In this document: piece after piece, positions 1-7,705 of the stretch
How the letters are laid out: each line of letters starts with the position of its first letter
How positions within the stretch are numbered: the first letter of the stretch is position 1
Origin: a virus
Reading direction: 5' to 3' (one strand)
Virus record (IMG/VR): IMGVR_UViG_3300042154_003276
Span: 1 to 34,359 of that record
DNA: 34,359 nucleotides
Position numbers and translations under genes: made by a program
The notes under the pieces: model-generated
Database searches by the model: none
What the model saw: only the letters and a program-made list of their open reading frames with translations
What the model was told of the DNA's origin: nothing

Positions 1-9
1 GCATTTTAG

Positions 10-38
10 AAGCCCCCCAACCCCCGAAGGGGGAGCTT
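10..38. repeat. GC-rich hairpin, dispersed-repeat-like
   Basis: An AAGC/GCTT outer stem encloses a CCCCC-GAA-GGGGG inner hairpin, in strong contrast to the AT-rich surroundings. From memory, hairpins of this form are scattered between genes in Flavobacterium chromosomes. It may terminate an upstream transcript or mark chromosomal DNA next to a prophage. The following 60 bases up to the first gene are A/T-rich with short 'ttactaa' repeats and show no clear promoter. Confidence 0.5.
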
Positions 39-98
39 AGCAACTTGGGCGAGCAACGGAACTAATAACTTCTTACTAATTACTAATCACTAAAAAAA

Positions 99-1298
99 AT
101 GAGTACAACAATAGCAACACAGGACCAACTACAAGAAGTAATTGTTAACGGGTCAGAAATTCTACAAAAAAGTGAATTAAGAGTATCTAAAGCTTTGAGC
201 GTTGGAGAGAAATTAATCAATGAAATCAAAGCCAACGGCATGAGTGCTGAGCTTGACGAAAGAGCCAATAAGTTCTTGGTTAATTGCAGAAATGCAAAAT
301 CAGAAATCGAAGCCGAAAGAAAACCAATCACAACTTTTTTCGACACCATAAGAAAACAGTTTACAGAAATTGAGGGGAATTTAGATCCCAAAAAAGCAGA
401 CACTTATCCTGCAAAATTACAAGCTCATCGTGATGCTTATGTTAAGAAACTTCGTGAAGAAGAAGAAGCCAAAAAACGTGAGGCACAGGCTAAATTGGAC
501 AAAGAAAATGAAGTAATCAATATTAGAACTTCAATCGATGCGCAATTATCGGAATATGTTCAAGCGCATATTTTGGAGCGAAAACAAAAACTTCAATCTT
601 CATTCAATGGTATCACTTTGGACACTTTTGAAGCTAAACAAAAAGCCTTAAAAAATCTTTCCATTACTTATGATCGAGCGCATTTTGATTCCTTTTCTCC
701 TAGTTACAATAGAAAGTATGTGACCCAAGAAGAAGGTATTGAAATTCTAACTGAATTTATCCAATCGAAAGACTTTGACTTAATTAAAGTACTTATTGTG
801 GACGAAATCAATAAGTTCAAATTAGAGCTAGTTGACAAACTTCCTTCACTTAAAACCTCGCTTGAGGAAATGGCAAAGGCGGGAGCTGAAGAACAAAAAA
901 GTTTAGCAGAGGAAAAAGCCAAACGTGAAGCAGCAGCAGAAGCGAAAATGAAAGCCGATGCAGAAGCCAAAGCCAAAGCCGATGCAGAAGAATTGGAACG
1001 TAAAAAAATAGCTGAACAAACTAATGCTATGATGGACAACACGGTTCTTATGGATTCGGCAGCTCCTGAAACTAGAGACGGTTTCAAACTTCAAATTCTA
1101 AACATCAAAGGAATTGCTGAGATGTTTACATTTTGGTTGCAAAATGAAGGTATCAATTTAGAAATTGAAGAAATCGAAAAGAAATCAATCACTCAAATGA
1201 AGGCTTTTTGTGAAAAGGCAGGACATAAATCGGGCAATATTATTGTGAGTGATAATGTGAAGTATGAACCAGTTTATAAAGCCGTTAATCGTAAGTAA
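99..1298 (+). CDS. Early coiled-coil protein, DUF1351-like layout
   Basis: This 399-aa protein opens the early operon. Residues 1-110 are a helical region of the kind seen in early phage proteins that lie beside recombination nucleases (DUF1351-like by layout only). A charged coiled coil rich in Glu, Lys and Ala follows, a long Ala/Lys/Glu stretch sits near residues 265-310, and the last 80 residues look globular. There is no signal peptide or membrane segment. The start is the first ATG after an A-rich leader. The RecE-like nuclease lies two genes downstream, so a helper or single-strand annealing role in phage recombination is possible but is only inferred from position. The DUF assignment is weak; the gene itself is secure. 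Confidence 0.85.
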   Translation: MSTTIATQDQLQEVIVNGSEILQKSELRVSKALSVGEKLINEIKANGMSAELDERANKFLVNCRNAKSEIEAERKPITTFFDTIRKQFTEIEGNLDPKKADTYPAKLQAHRDAYVKKLREEEEAKKREAQAKLDKENEVINIRTSIDAQLSEYVQAHILERKQKLQSSFNGITLDTFEAKQKALKNLSITYDRAHFDSFSPSYNRKYVTQEEGIEILTEFIQSKDFDLIKVLIVDEINKFKLELVDKLPSLKTSLEEMAKAGAEEQKSLAEEKAKREAAAEAKMKADAEAKAKADAEELERKKIAEQTNAMMDNTVLMDSAAPETRDGFKLQILNIKGIAEMFTFWLQNEGINLEIEEIEKKSITQMKAFCEKAGHKSGNIIVSDNVKYEPVYKAVNRK

Positions 1299-1299
1299 G

Positions 1300-1524
1300 A
1301 TGAGTTATTTTTTAAATAAGCAAATAGAAGTAATAGAAAATCAATTGATTGAATGGTGCAAAAACACAAAGTACAGCCAAGGTGATTCTTATATTGTCAG
1401 AATAACTAGAAAGGGGTTATGGGCGGTTAGTTATTCTAATGATTATCCCATGCAACACGGAAATGGTATGGAGTATATTTTAACTCAAGAAGAGTTTGTG
1501 GAAGCAACTAAAAAAACAAAATAA
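1300..1524 (+). CDS. Small hypothetical early phage protein
   Basis: This 74-aa protein is read from the ATG at 1300, which overlaps the end of the preceding region closely. An upstream in-frame ATG at 1264 lies inside the preceding gene and was not chosen. The protein has one predicted amphipathic helix at the N-terminus followed by an aromatic-rich beta-like part (WAVSYSNDYPMQHGNG). No family is recognised. Its stop shares one base with the ATG of the RecE-like nuclease, so the two are probably translationally coupled. A nuclease-accessory role is only a positional guess. Confidence 0.7.
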   Translation: MSYFLNKQIEVIENQLIEWCKNTKYSQGDSYIVRITRKGLWAVSYSNDYPMQHGNGMEYILTQEEFVEATKKTK

Positions 1525-2156
1525 TGGATCCTTATTTCGACAGAAACGAAGTCAGTAATTCAGATTTGAGTTGGCTAAAAAGTTACTGGGAACCTCAAAT
1601 GCATGAGGTGGTAAAACAAAAGGCTTACAAGTTCGGAACGCTACTCGATGCCATAATTACAGAACCATTCAAAGTTGATTTTTTCAAGCTCCAAGTTGAC
1701 GGAGTTCAATATTCAGAAGAGGATTTTGAGAAAGTGGCACAAATGAAAAAAGCATTTTTCAATCATCCATTGGCTGCCAACATTCTGAAACAATCCGATA
1801 CTCAAAAGGTAATGATTGAAAGACGAAAATTTCAATATGAAGAGGTAGAATTTGAATTGAATACCCGTTGCAAATGGGATTTGTGGATGCCTGATTTAGG
1901 ATGGGGCGGTGATCTAAAAACGACCACCGCCACCACTCAAAAGCAATTCGAGGAAGCAGTTCGATATTTCGATTACGATAGACAACGGGCCTGGTATATG
2001 GACATTGCAGGAAGTAACCAAGATATATTGATTGCAGTTTCGAAAGTGAATTACAAAGTGTTCACAGTACCCATTCGTAGGGATGATGAACTTTATAAAA
2101 TTGGAAAACATAAGTATAACGAGCTTGCTTTTAAATGGTGGGCATTATTTGAATAA
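1524..2156 (+). CDS. RecE/exonuclease VIII-like PD-(D/E)XK exonuclease
   Basis: The product is a 210-aa nuclease of the phage RecE/exonuclease VIII C-terminal type (DUF3799-like). This family degrades double-stranded DNA ends to leave 3' single strands for annealing. The family signatures are in order: FGTLLDAIITEP near residues 38-48, Asp119 in CKWDLW, Asp130 and Lys132 in GGDLKTTT, and Gln154/Tyr158 in YDRQRAWY (the QxxxY motif of RecB-like nucleases). About 210 residues is close to a minimal catalytic domain; the long N-terminal extension of E. coli RecE is absent. No RecT or Red-beta partner is recognisable nearby, so the annealing protein may be one of the unassigned early genes. Confidence 0.85.
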   Translation: MDPYFDRNEVSNSDLSWLKSYWEPQMHEVVKQKAYKFGTLLDAIITEPFKVDFFKLQVDGVQYSEEDFEKVAQMKKAFFNHPLAANILKQSDTQKVMIERRKFQYEEVEFELNTRCKWDLWMPDLGWGGDLKTTTATTQKQFEEAVRYFDYDRQRAWYMDIAGSNQDILIAVSKVNYKVFTVPIRRDDELYKIGKHKYNELAFKWWALFE

Positions 2157-2158
2157 GA

Positions 2159-2455
2159 ATGAGCAAAAAAAAGAAAAACACCAAAGTGCAACACGTCACT
2201 TACAACGTAAAGGAATTTTTAGCAAGTGATAGCATTAGGTCGATGAGTGCGGTTCATACCAAAATATACAAAGATGGTACTGCAATAGTTAGAATTTCGG
2301 ATTGTCATAATTCCATTAAAATTTGGAACGATTTGAACGACAGAGAAGAAGTTGTTGAAATGGCTGAAAAGGTAACTCAATTGATTAAAGTATTAAGTGA
2401 TTTTGAAAGTGAAATTATTACACGATTTGGACTTAAAGCTATTGTAAAAAAATGA
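2159..2455 (+). CDS. Small basic hypothetical protein
   Basis: This 98-aa protein starts with a Lys-rich tail (MSKKKKNTK) and continues into a compact mixed alpha/beta sequence. The tail could contact nucleic acid, but no known motif is present. It begins three bases after the nuclease stop and overlaps the next gene by four bases (ATGA), so it is part of the early operon. No family is recognised. Confidence 0.7.
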   Translation: MSKKKKNTKVQHVTYNVKEFLASDSIRSMSAVHTKIYKDGTAIVRISDCHNSIKIWNDLNDREEVVEMAEKVTQLIKVLSDFESEIITRFGLKAIVKK

Positions 2456-2844
2456 ATAACAACACTATTTCCACTACATCAGAAATCAAAACTGAATTAA
2501 TCCAAATACAGGATTTTCTTGAAATAGAATTATCTGAGGATATTCAAGAAGCTGTTTTGCGGGGAAGTACTTTGGCAGTCTATATGGCTCGGTCGGGTAA
2601 ACTTCTTGCAGATGCAAAAATCCACCACGACAGGAAATTGAGAAGCGATATTGTAGAGCAAATCAAAAGTATCAATTCTATGGCACCAAGTGTGGCGGTA
2701 AAGTTTACCAATACTTTGGTTGAAAACGAAAGTTACTTAGTCAATTGGGCAACCAGAATCAATGCCAGCTGCACACATCAGCTAGACTGGTGTAGAACAT
2801 TAATAAGTAAAGCCAAGGCAGAAATGCAAGCTTTTAACGGATAA
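2452..2844 (+). CDS. Hypothetical helical early protein
   Basis: The product is a 130-aa, mostly helical protein without signal peptide, membrane segment or recognised motif. It overlaps the upstream gene by four bases (ATGA coupling). A 20-base AT-rich gap follows, then the next early gene. Similar small helical proteins are common between recombination and replication genes in Bacteroidota phages, but I cannot assign a function. Confidence 0.7.
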   Translation: MNNNTISTTSEIKTELIQIQDFLEIELSEDIQEAVLRGSTLAVYMARSGKLLADAKIHHDRKLRSDIVEQIKSINSMAPSVAVKFTNTLVENESYLVNWATRINASCTHQLDWCRTLISKAKAEMQAFNG

Positions 2845-2864
2845 CAATTTAATTTTTAAAACCT

Positions 2865-3413
2865 ATGAGTACTACTATTACAACAGCAAAAATCAAAAAC
2901 AAATTATTCCTTGCCTACGGGTATTCTCAAAGAATTGAAGGAGTAGAAAACAAAATTACAACCTCATCCGATGCACCTATCCACGATGATTTGCGTAATG
3001 CCTTTTTGAGGCTCATTCCTCACTTTGCTTTAATATGTGAAGAAATTACAGAGGACGTGGCAAGAACTGCCATCAAAACAGGATTCATAAAAAATCAGCA
3101 AGAAGAAAATCCTTTGAACCGATTTGATGTTATGGGCTTTTCGATTGGAGGTTCAGGAGATTCGGAAGGTGTTACTATTTCGGGCTCAAAATGGCTTGTG
3201 AGTGGCAAAGTAGTCAACTTTAATACGCCATTCGTGAAATGGGAGGATGATTATGTTTTCAGCGATGAATTGATTGAAGCGGTTGATATTCTGAAATCCG
3301 AAGTATATGAGTATTTGGAAGGTAAACAAGCTCCAAAATTGCAACAGGCTATGACCTTTATGAGTGAGGATGAAGAGGATGAGGAAAAAGAAGCTTTTTC
3401 AGATGCTATGTAA
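2865..3413 (+). CDS. Conserved Bacteroidota-phage protein of unknown function
   Basis: This 182-aa protein matches, from memory, a recurrent early gene in Bacteroidota phages. An N-terminal part contains 'DAPIHDDLRNAF' followed by 'IPHFALICEEI'. A Gly-rich core 'FSIGGSGDSEGVTISG' comes next, then 'VNFNTPFVKWED' and a short acidic tail. The pattern is well conserved in my recollection, but no activity is established for it. The gene sits between the RecE-like nuclease and ParB-like genes, so a recombination or replication accessory role is plausible. It could also be the missing annealing partner, for which there is no motif evidence. Confidence 0.8.
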   Translation: MSTTITTAKIKNKLFLAYGYSQRIEGVENKITTSSDAPIHDDLRNAFLRLIPHFALICEEITEDVARTAIKTGFIKNQQEENPLNRFDVMGFSIGGSGDSEGVTISGSKWLVSGKVVNFNTPFVKWEDDYVFSDELIEAVDILKSEVYEYLEGKQAPKLQQAMTFMSEDEEDEEKEAFSDAM

Positions 3414-3608
3414 ATGAAAGCACGGCACAAATACAGAGCGATGTGTGGCAAACTCGATAGTGTAGGGTTTGCCATTTACATCAGCAGAGTTGACAAGAAG
3501 TGCTACAACTTCATAGTTAACGGAGAAGTAAAAAAAGTCTATAAACAGCGAAAGAGTTGTAACAGACAAATTGAAAAACTATTTAAAAATTTTAATCAAA
3601 ATGAGTAA
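3414..3608 (+). CDS. Small basic hypothetical protein
   Basis: The product is a 64-aa, strongly basic protein (many Lys and Arg, with three Cys) whose ATG directly follows the preceding stop. It overlaps the ParB-like gene by eight bases. Charge suggests nucleic-acid contact, but no fold is recognised. Confidence 0.6.
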   Translation: MKARHKYRAMCGKLDSVGFAIYISRVDKKCYNFIVNGEVKKVYKQRKSCNRQIEKLFKNFNQNE

Positions 3609-5145
3609 AGAAATCCAAAACATTCCATTAGATACTATCTATCCAAGTCCAACAAATCCAAGAAAACACTTTGATGCTAAAGCATTAGAGGAATTAGCAG
3701 AAAGCATTAAAGAACACGGTGTATTGCAACCCATATTAGTGAGAGAGATTATAGATGGTTTTGATTCAAAAGGAAATCAACAATATTCAATCGTATATGG
3801 CGAGCGAAGATATAGAGCTTCAAAACTGGCAGGATTGAAAACTATTCCTGCTGAGGTTCGATTTATGGATGACGAAAAGGCTTTTGAAATTCAGATCCTG
3901 GAAAACCTACAACGTGAGGACATCAATCCTTTGGACGAAGCCAGAGCTTTTGAAAGTTTAATGAAAAAAGAAGGTCTTGATTGGCTGGCATCCAAAATCA
4001 ACAAATCCAAAAAATACGTGCTGGATCGGGTGAAGCTATTGGATTTGTGTGACGAAGCAAAACAGGAGTTAGAAATGGGAGTTTTGCCGCTTGGACACGC
4101 TGTTTTACTATCAAAAATTGACATTGAAAAACAGGAAAAAGTTATCAAATCAGCTGGTTTATTTAGCGGAGAATCTATGACAGAAGGGACTTCTAAAGTC
4201 TATTGCACTAAAACACTTTCTCAACTTAAAAACTATATTGCTGGTACAATGTTATCGTTCGACAGAGTAAACTTCGACCTTGAAGATGCTGAATTATTAG
4301 CAGCTGCTGGAAGTTGTCAGGCTTGCCCAAAAAGAACTATCAATCAAAACCTTTTGTTTGGCGACATTACTGATAATGATATGTGTACTGATAGTTTTTG
4401 TTTCAATGCAAAAATTCAAAAGCATACAGAAAATCAAATTGAAATTGCAAAAAAAGCTTTTGGCGATGTTCAACTGGCAGAAACTGACAGATGGAGTAGT
4501 CAAATTATTTTGCAGGAAACTAAAGAAAAAGTTAAGTACCATGAAAAGAAAAACGATACTTATACCGTTCCTGTTGTCATCACAAAAACCGACAATTATG
4601 GTATTCACAATATTGGGAAAATTGTATGGATAGAAGCTCCAAAAGAAGAGGAAGAGGAAGAGGAAAAAGAAGCTAAGCCAACAGGCCCACAACCATGGGA
4701 GATTCGTTCAGCCAATGAATTTGATGAATTAACAGTACCAAGATTTAATGAATTGATAGGCGCTTGCGTAGGTACTCCTTTTCGTGCTACTCAAGTTGCT
4801 AATGCTTATCTAGTCGAAAGATTTACAGAACTTCGTTTAAGAATCCTATTAATAATTGCTCATATTTTAGGAATTCAAATCTTAGAAAAAACATCCTTTT
4901 TTGAAATTTTAGCTTCAAACAAAGACCTAACTAAGGATGAAGATTATTGCAGAAGTTTTGAATTAGCCACTGCAATTGTAAAAAATTGTTCTTTAGAACT
5001 CGCTTTAGCGGTTTTGAAAATCGAGGATGTTATAAATTGGGATTTGAACGAAAACGAATCGGTTCCTGAATGGGAATTGACAATTACCAAAATCTATACT
5101 ATTCTAGGTTTAGAAATACCACAAGTTGAATCTGAAGAAGAGTAG
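3601..5145 (+). CDS. ParB-like nuclease/partition-domain protein with four-Cys cluster
   Basis: This 514-aa protein is read from the ATG at 3601. Residues 1-90 are a ParB/Spo0J N-terminal domain with the GERRYRA box at 67-73, which forms the nucleotide (CTP) pocket in canonical ParB. Residues 100-150 form the central helix-turn-helix region (ENLQREDINPLDEARAF, then a helical pair). A second part carries Cys239, Cys242, Cys262 and Cys267, a likely zinc site. An acidic Glu/Lys-rich linker lies near residues 340-360, and the C-terminal 150 residues are helical. Canonical ParB is about 280-300 aa, so this is a longer phage version. No ParA is present, so plasmid-style partition is not indicated. 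Pairing with the adjacent SNF2 gene suggests a role in phage replication or transcription control. Confidence 0.85.
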   Translation: MSKEIQNIPLDTIYPSPTNPRKHFDAKALEELAESIKEHGVLQPILVREIIDGFDSKGNQQYSIVYGERRYRASKLAGLKTIPAEVRFMDDEKAFEIQILENLQREDINPLDEARAFESLMKKEGLDWLASKINKSKKYVLDRVKLLDLCDEAKQELEMGVLPLGHAVLLSKIDIEKQEKVIKSAGLFSGESMTEGTSKVYCTKTLSQLKNYIAGTMLSFDRVNFDLEDAELLAAAGSCQACPKRTINQNLLFGDITDNDMCTDSFCFNAKIQKHTENQIEIAKKAFGDVQLAETDRWSSQIILQETKEKVKYHEKKNDTYTVPVVITKTDNYGIHNIGKIVWIEAPKEEEEEEEKEAKPTGPQPWEIRSANEFDELTVPRFNELIGACVGTPFRATQVANAYLVERFTELRLRILLIIAHILGIQILEKTSFFEILASNKDLTKDEDYCRSFELATAIVKNCSLELALAVLKIEDVINWDLNENESVPEWELTITKIYTILGLEIPQVESEEE

Positions 5146-5147
5146 TT

Positions 5148-6827
5148 ATGGAAATAGTAGAATTTTTAAACGAGTTCCATATCACTAGCAGTTTTGGTAG
5201 ATTCAAAGAGCGGGAGCGGGAAATGATTAAATCCATCAAAACTATTGATGGTGGAAATGCCTACCGTTGGAACAATGACAAAAAGGTGTGGGTTATCCCT
5301 ATTGGATTCAAAGAACAAGTCTATGCCATGGGTAAAGCTTGTAGATCCTCGCACATTCAAATTAAGGATAATCTACCCGAAAGGGTAGATACTATCCCAG
5401 CACTTCCAAAACTGGAGATTACTATTCCACTCAAAAAAGGAGCAATGCGTAATTACCAAGAAGAGGGTGTGGCTAGAGGATTGCAATTGAAAAGATTCAT
5501 TAATGGCGACCAACCCGGGTTAGGTAAAACACTTCAATCAATTGCAACTGTTTATGGAGGCGAATTGAAAGGCGATGTTACTTTTCCTGTATTGGTAGTT
5601 TGCCCATCGGCACTAAAAATTAACTGGAGTAGAGAGTTTGAAATGTGGACCGACAAGAAGGCAATTGTGCTAAATGATGGAATTAAGACTACTTGGCACA
5701 GATGGTGGGAGATGGGTATGGCTGATGTATTCATAGTGAATTACGAATCCATGAAAAAGTATTTCGTTACTGATATGCCCGAAAAGAAAAACTTAGTGCA
5801 CAGTAGTCAAATAATCATGGACCCCCGCGTAAAATTGTTCAAATCAGTAATTATTGACGAAAGCCACCGGATGAAAGATCCCAAATCTATTCAAGCCAAA
5901 ATTTGCATCAATATTACCAAAGGAAAAGAATACATCATATTACTTACAGGTACTCCAGTAGTGAACAAACCAATTGACTTATTTAGTCAATTGGCTGTAA
6001 TGTTTAAGTTGGCTCACTTCGGTGGTGCAGATGGATTCAAACAACGCTATTGCGAAGGAGGTCGTGGTGCTTCTAATCTTGCCGAATTGAATTATCTATT
6101 GAATATGACTTGTTTCTTTCAAAGAAAAAAAGAGGAAGTATTGAAAGATTTACCAGCCTTGACGCGCCAAACGATTATGTGTTCGATTACCAATAGGGCA
6201 GAATTCAATAAGGTTAAAAATGATTTTTCGAACTACCTTAAAAATTCAGACTTGACTGATGCCGAAATCAAAAGGAAAGTAAATGCAGAAGTAATTGTGA
6301 AGATTACCATGTTACTACAACTTTCAGCTATTGGCAAAATCGAAGCGGCCCAGGAGTATATCGATGAGGTAGTAGATTCAGGCTTAAAAATCATTATCGG
6401 GGTCAAACACCAAATCATTGTAGATATGTTGATGAAGCTATACCCAAAAGCTGTGTGTGTTACTGGAAAGCAAAATGCCATCCAAAAGCAAGTAGCCGTG
6501 GACGGATTCCAAACTAATCCTGGAATAAACATCATCATAGTGAATTACAAAGCGGGGGGTGTGGGTATCACGCTTACAGCTGCATCAGAATTGCTGTTAT
6601 TGGAACTGCCTTGGACAATGGCAGACGTAGAACAATTCGAGGCACGTGCGCACCGTATGGGGCAATCATCGGGTGTTAGGTCAACTTCATTGTTAGGGGA
6701 AAATACCCTCGATGAATGGATGTATGATATTATCCAAGAAAAAAAGGTAATTGCAAATGCAGTAACAGGCACGGAGGACGATATTCCTGTAAGTATGATT
6801 AATAAGGTCATGGACTTATTCAAGTAA
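5148..6827 (+). CDS. SNF2-family helicase, HARP/SMARCAL1-like
   Basis: This 559-aa superfamily 2 ATPase starts three bases after the ParB-like gene. Residues 1-75 resemble a HARP-like domain ('AYRWNNDKKVWVIP'), as in SMARCAL1-type annealing helicases. The motor follows in order: Walker A GDQPGLGKT (120-128), DESH (237-240), LTGTP (266-270), then the second RecA-like half ending in motif VI-type ARAHRMGQ (499-506). SMARCAL1-like enzymes rewind single-stranded bubbles and remodel stalled forks; phage members are usually found in replication modules, as here. All visible catalytic motifs are intact. Direct fork remodelling by this protein is inferred from the family. Confidence 0.9.
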   Translation: MEIVEFLNEFHITSSFGRFKEREREMIKSIKTIDGGNAYRWNNDKKVWVIPIGFKEQVYAMGKACRSSHIQIKDNLPERVDTIPALPKLEITIPLKKGAMRNYQEEGVARGLQLKRFINGDQPGLGKTLQSIATVYGGELKGDVTFPVLVVCPSALKINWSREFEMWTDKKAIVLNDGIKTTWHRWWEMGMADVFIVNYESMKKYFVTDMPEKKNLVHSSQIIMDPRVKLFKSVIIDESHRMKDPKSIQAKICINITKGKEYIILLTGTPVVNKPIDLFSQLAVMFKLAHFGGADGFKQRYCEGGRGASNLAELNYLLNMTCFFQRKKEEVLKDLPALTRQTIMCSITNRAEFNKVKNDFSNYLKNSDLTDAEIKRKVNAEVIVKITMLLQLSAIGKIEAAQEYIDEVVDSGLKIIIGVKHQIIVDMLMKLYPKAVCVTGKQNAIQKQVAVDGFQTNPGINIIIVNYKAGGVGITLTAASELLLLELPWTMADVEQFEARAHRMGQSSGVRSTSLLGENTLDEWMYDIIQEKKVIANAVTGTEDDIPVSMINKVMDLFK

Positions 6828-7003
6828 TGCAAACCGAGACCTTAGAAGTTGTTTGTGCTGCATCAATTCAAGAGCCAAACACTTGGTACATTTTCAGAAT
6901 TAACGGGATAGAGGTCAAGATTGTACTGGTTGGAAATCAATTTAAGGCAAGCAAGGAATTGACCGATACAGAGATAGAATATTTACACACAAATTTAAGA
7001 TAA
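6827..7003 (+). CDS. Small hypothetical protein (58 aa) in early operon
   Basis: An ATG at 6827-6829 overlaps the SNF2 stop (TAATG) and opens a 58-aa frame that ends directly before the ATG of the replication initiator. The sequence (beginning MQTETLEVVCAAS) looks like a small beta-rich fold with a C-terminal helix. The perfect fit between both neighbours, with one-base overlap upstream and no gap downstream, argues that it is real. Function is unknown. Confidence 0.65.
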   Translation: MQTETLEVVCAASIQEPNTWYIFRINGIEVKIVLVGNQFKASKELTDTEIEYLHTNLR

Positions 7004-7705
7004 ATGAATTACATAGCTGAAATCAACTCGTTCTATGATTGGCTCGAAACAAACACTATTTCTGATTCTGCGATTAACTTATGGCACGCATTGATGGCTG
7101 TAAATAACAAGACAGGATGGAAAACGGAGTTTACTGTAGCCATATCAACCTTGGAGGGTAGAACAAGATTAAGCAAGTCTTCTATAATAAGAGCAAGAAA
7201 CCAACTCAAACAAGTAGGAAGGATTGATTTTAAGGAGCGAAAAGGAAATCAAAGTTGTATTTATTTAATAACTGCGTTTCACACAGACACGCAAAGTGTA
7301 ACACAAACCGTTACACAAACCGACACACAAACCGTAACACAAACCGACACCATTACTAAACTAAACAAAACTAAACTAAACAAAACTTCTCTTTTAGAAA
7401 AAGAGAGCAAAAGGAAAATTTCATTTTCACCACCCTCTTTGGAAGAAATTCAGAATTACATTTTAGAAAAAGATTTTAAAACTGTAAATGCTGAATCGTT
7501 TTTAAATTTTTATGCTTCCAAAAATTGGTACGTCGGAAAAAACAAAATGAAATCTTGGCAGATGGCACTATCAGGCTGGGAAAGTAGAAACAAAGAAAAA
7601 ACAAATCAAAATCAAAATGCAAATGGAAAACAAGCTCCAAACACAAAGCAAGCCTACGAGTTTAGCGTTGATAGGGTTATCGAGACCTACGCTGGCAATT
7701 CTTAG
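7004..7705 (+). CDS. Winged-helix replication initiator, DnaD/phage replisome-organizer-like
   Basis: This 233-aa protein has a winged helix-turn-helix at residues 20-90 (INLWHALMAVNN through LSKSSIIRARNQL to a wing ending CIYLIT). A Thr/Gln repeat linker covers residues 94-127. The C-terminal region at about 145-195 (ESFLNFYASKNW...GKNKMKSWQMALSGW) is a pattern common at the end of phage DnaD-like initiators. Such proteins bind the phage origin and recruit the host helicase. The linker DNA forms four exact-period 12-bp repeats followed by an AT-rich tandem repeat, so the origin may lie inside this gene as it does in lambda O. The 3' end overlaps the next gene by 89 bases in another frame. 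Confidence 0.8.
   Translation: MNYIAEINSFYDWLETNTISDSAINLWHALMAVNNKTGWKTEFTVAISTLEGRTRLSKSSIIRARNQLKQVGRIDFKERKGNQSCIYLITAFHTDTQSVTQTVTQTDTQTVTQTDTITKLNKTKLNKTSLLEKESKRKISFSPPSLEEIQNYILEKDFKTVNAESFLNFYASKNWYVGKNKMKSWQMALSGWESRNKEKTNQNQNANGKQAPNTKQAYEFSVDRVIETYAGNS
7301..7348 (+). repeat. Four 12-bp iteron-like direct repeats inside initiator gene
   Basis: Four tandem copies of ACACAAACCG plus two variable bases run without interruption from 7301 to 7348. Copies 2 and 4 end in AC, copy 1 in TT and copy 3 in TA. They code for the TQTVTQT/TDT linker of the initiator. Period, strictness and position just upstream of a melted-looking A/T-rich repeat fit initiator-binding iterons. Confidence 0.75.
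7355..7384 (+). repeat. 15-bp tandem repeat, AT-rich, possible origin unwinding element
   Basis: ACTAAACTAAACAAA occurs twice head to tail, starting seven bases after the iteron-like array, and is followed by more A-rich DNA. It encodes TKLNKTKLNKT in the initiator linker. A role as DNA-unwinding element is inferred from its place beside the array. Confidence 0.6.

Noticed and set aside
4358-4633. 91-codon + strand frame inside the ParB-like gene
   Set aside because: It is an out-of-frame shadow of the ParB-like coding sequence with Lys/Leu-rich nonsense composition.
3601-5145. Plasmid-type partition locus
   Set aside because: There is no ParA ATPase and no clustered centromere repeats; the gene sits in a phage replication operon.
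7279-7384. CRISPR-like array in the initiator gene
   Set aside because: Repeats are tandem with no spacers, lie in a coding frame and have no cas genes nearby; iterons fit better.
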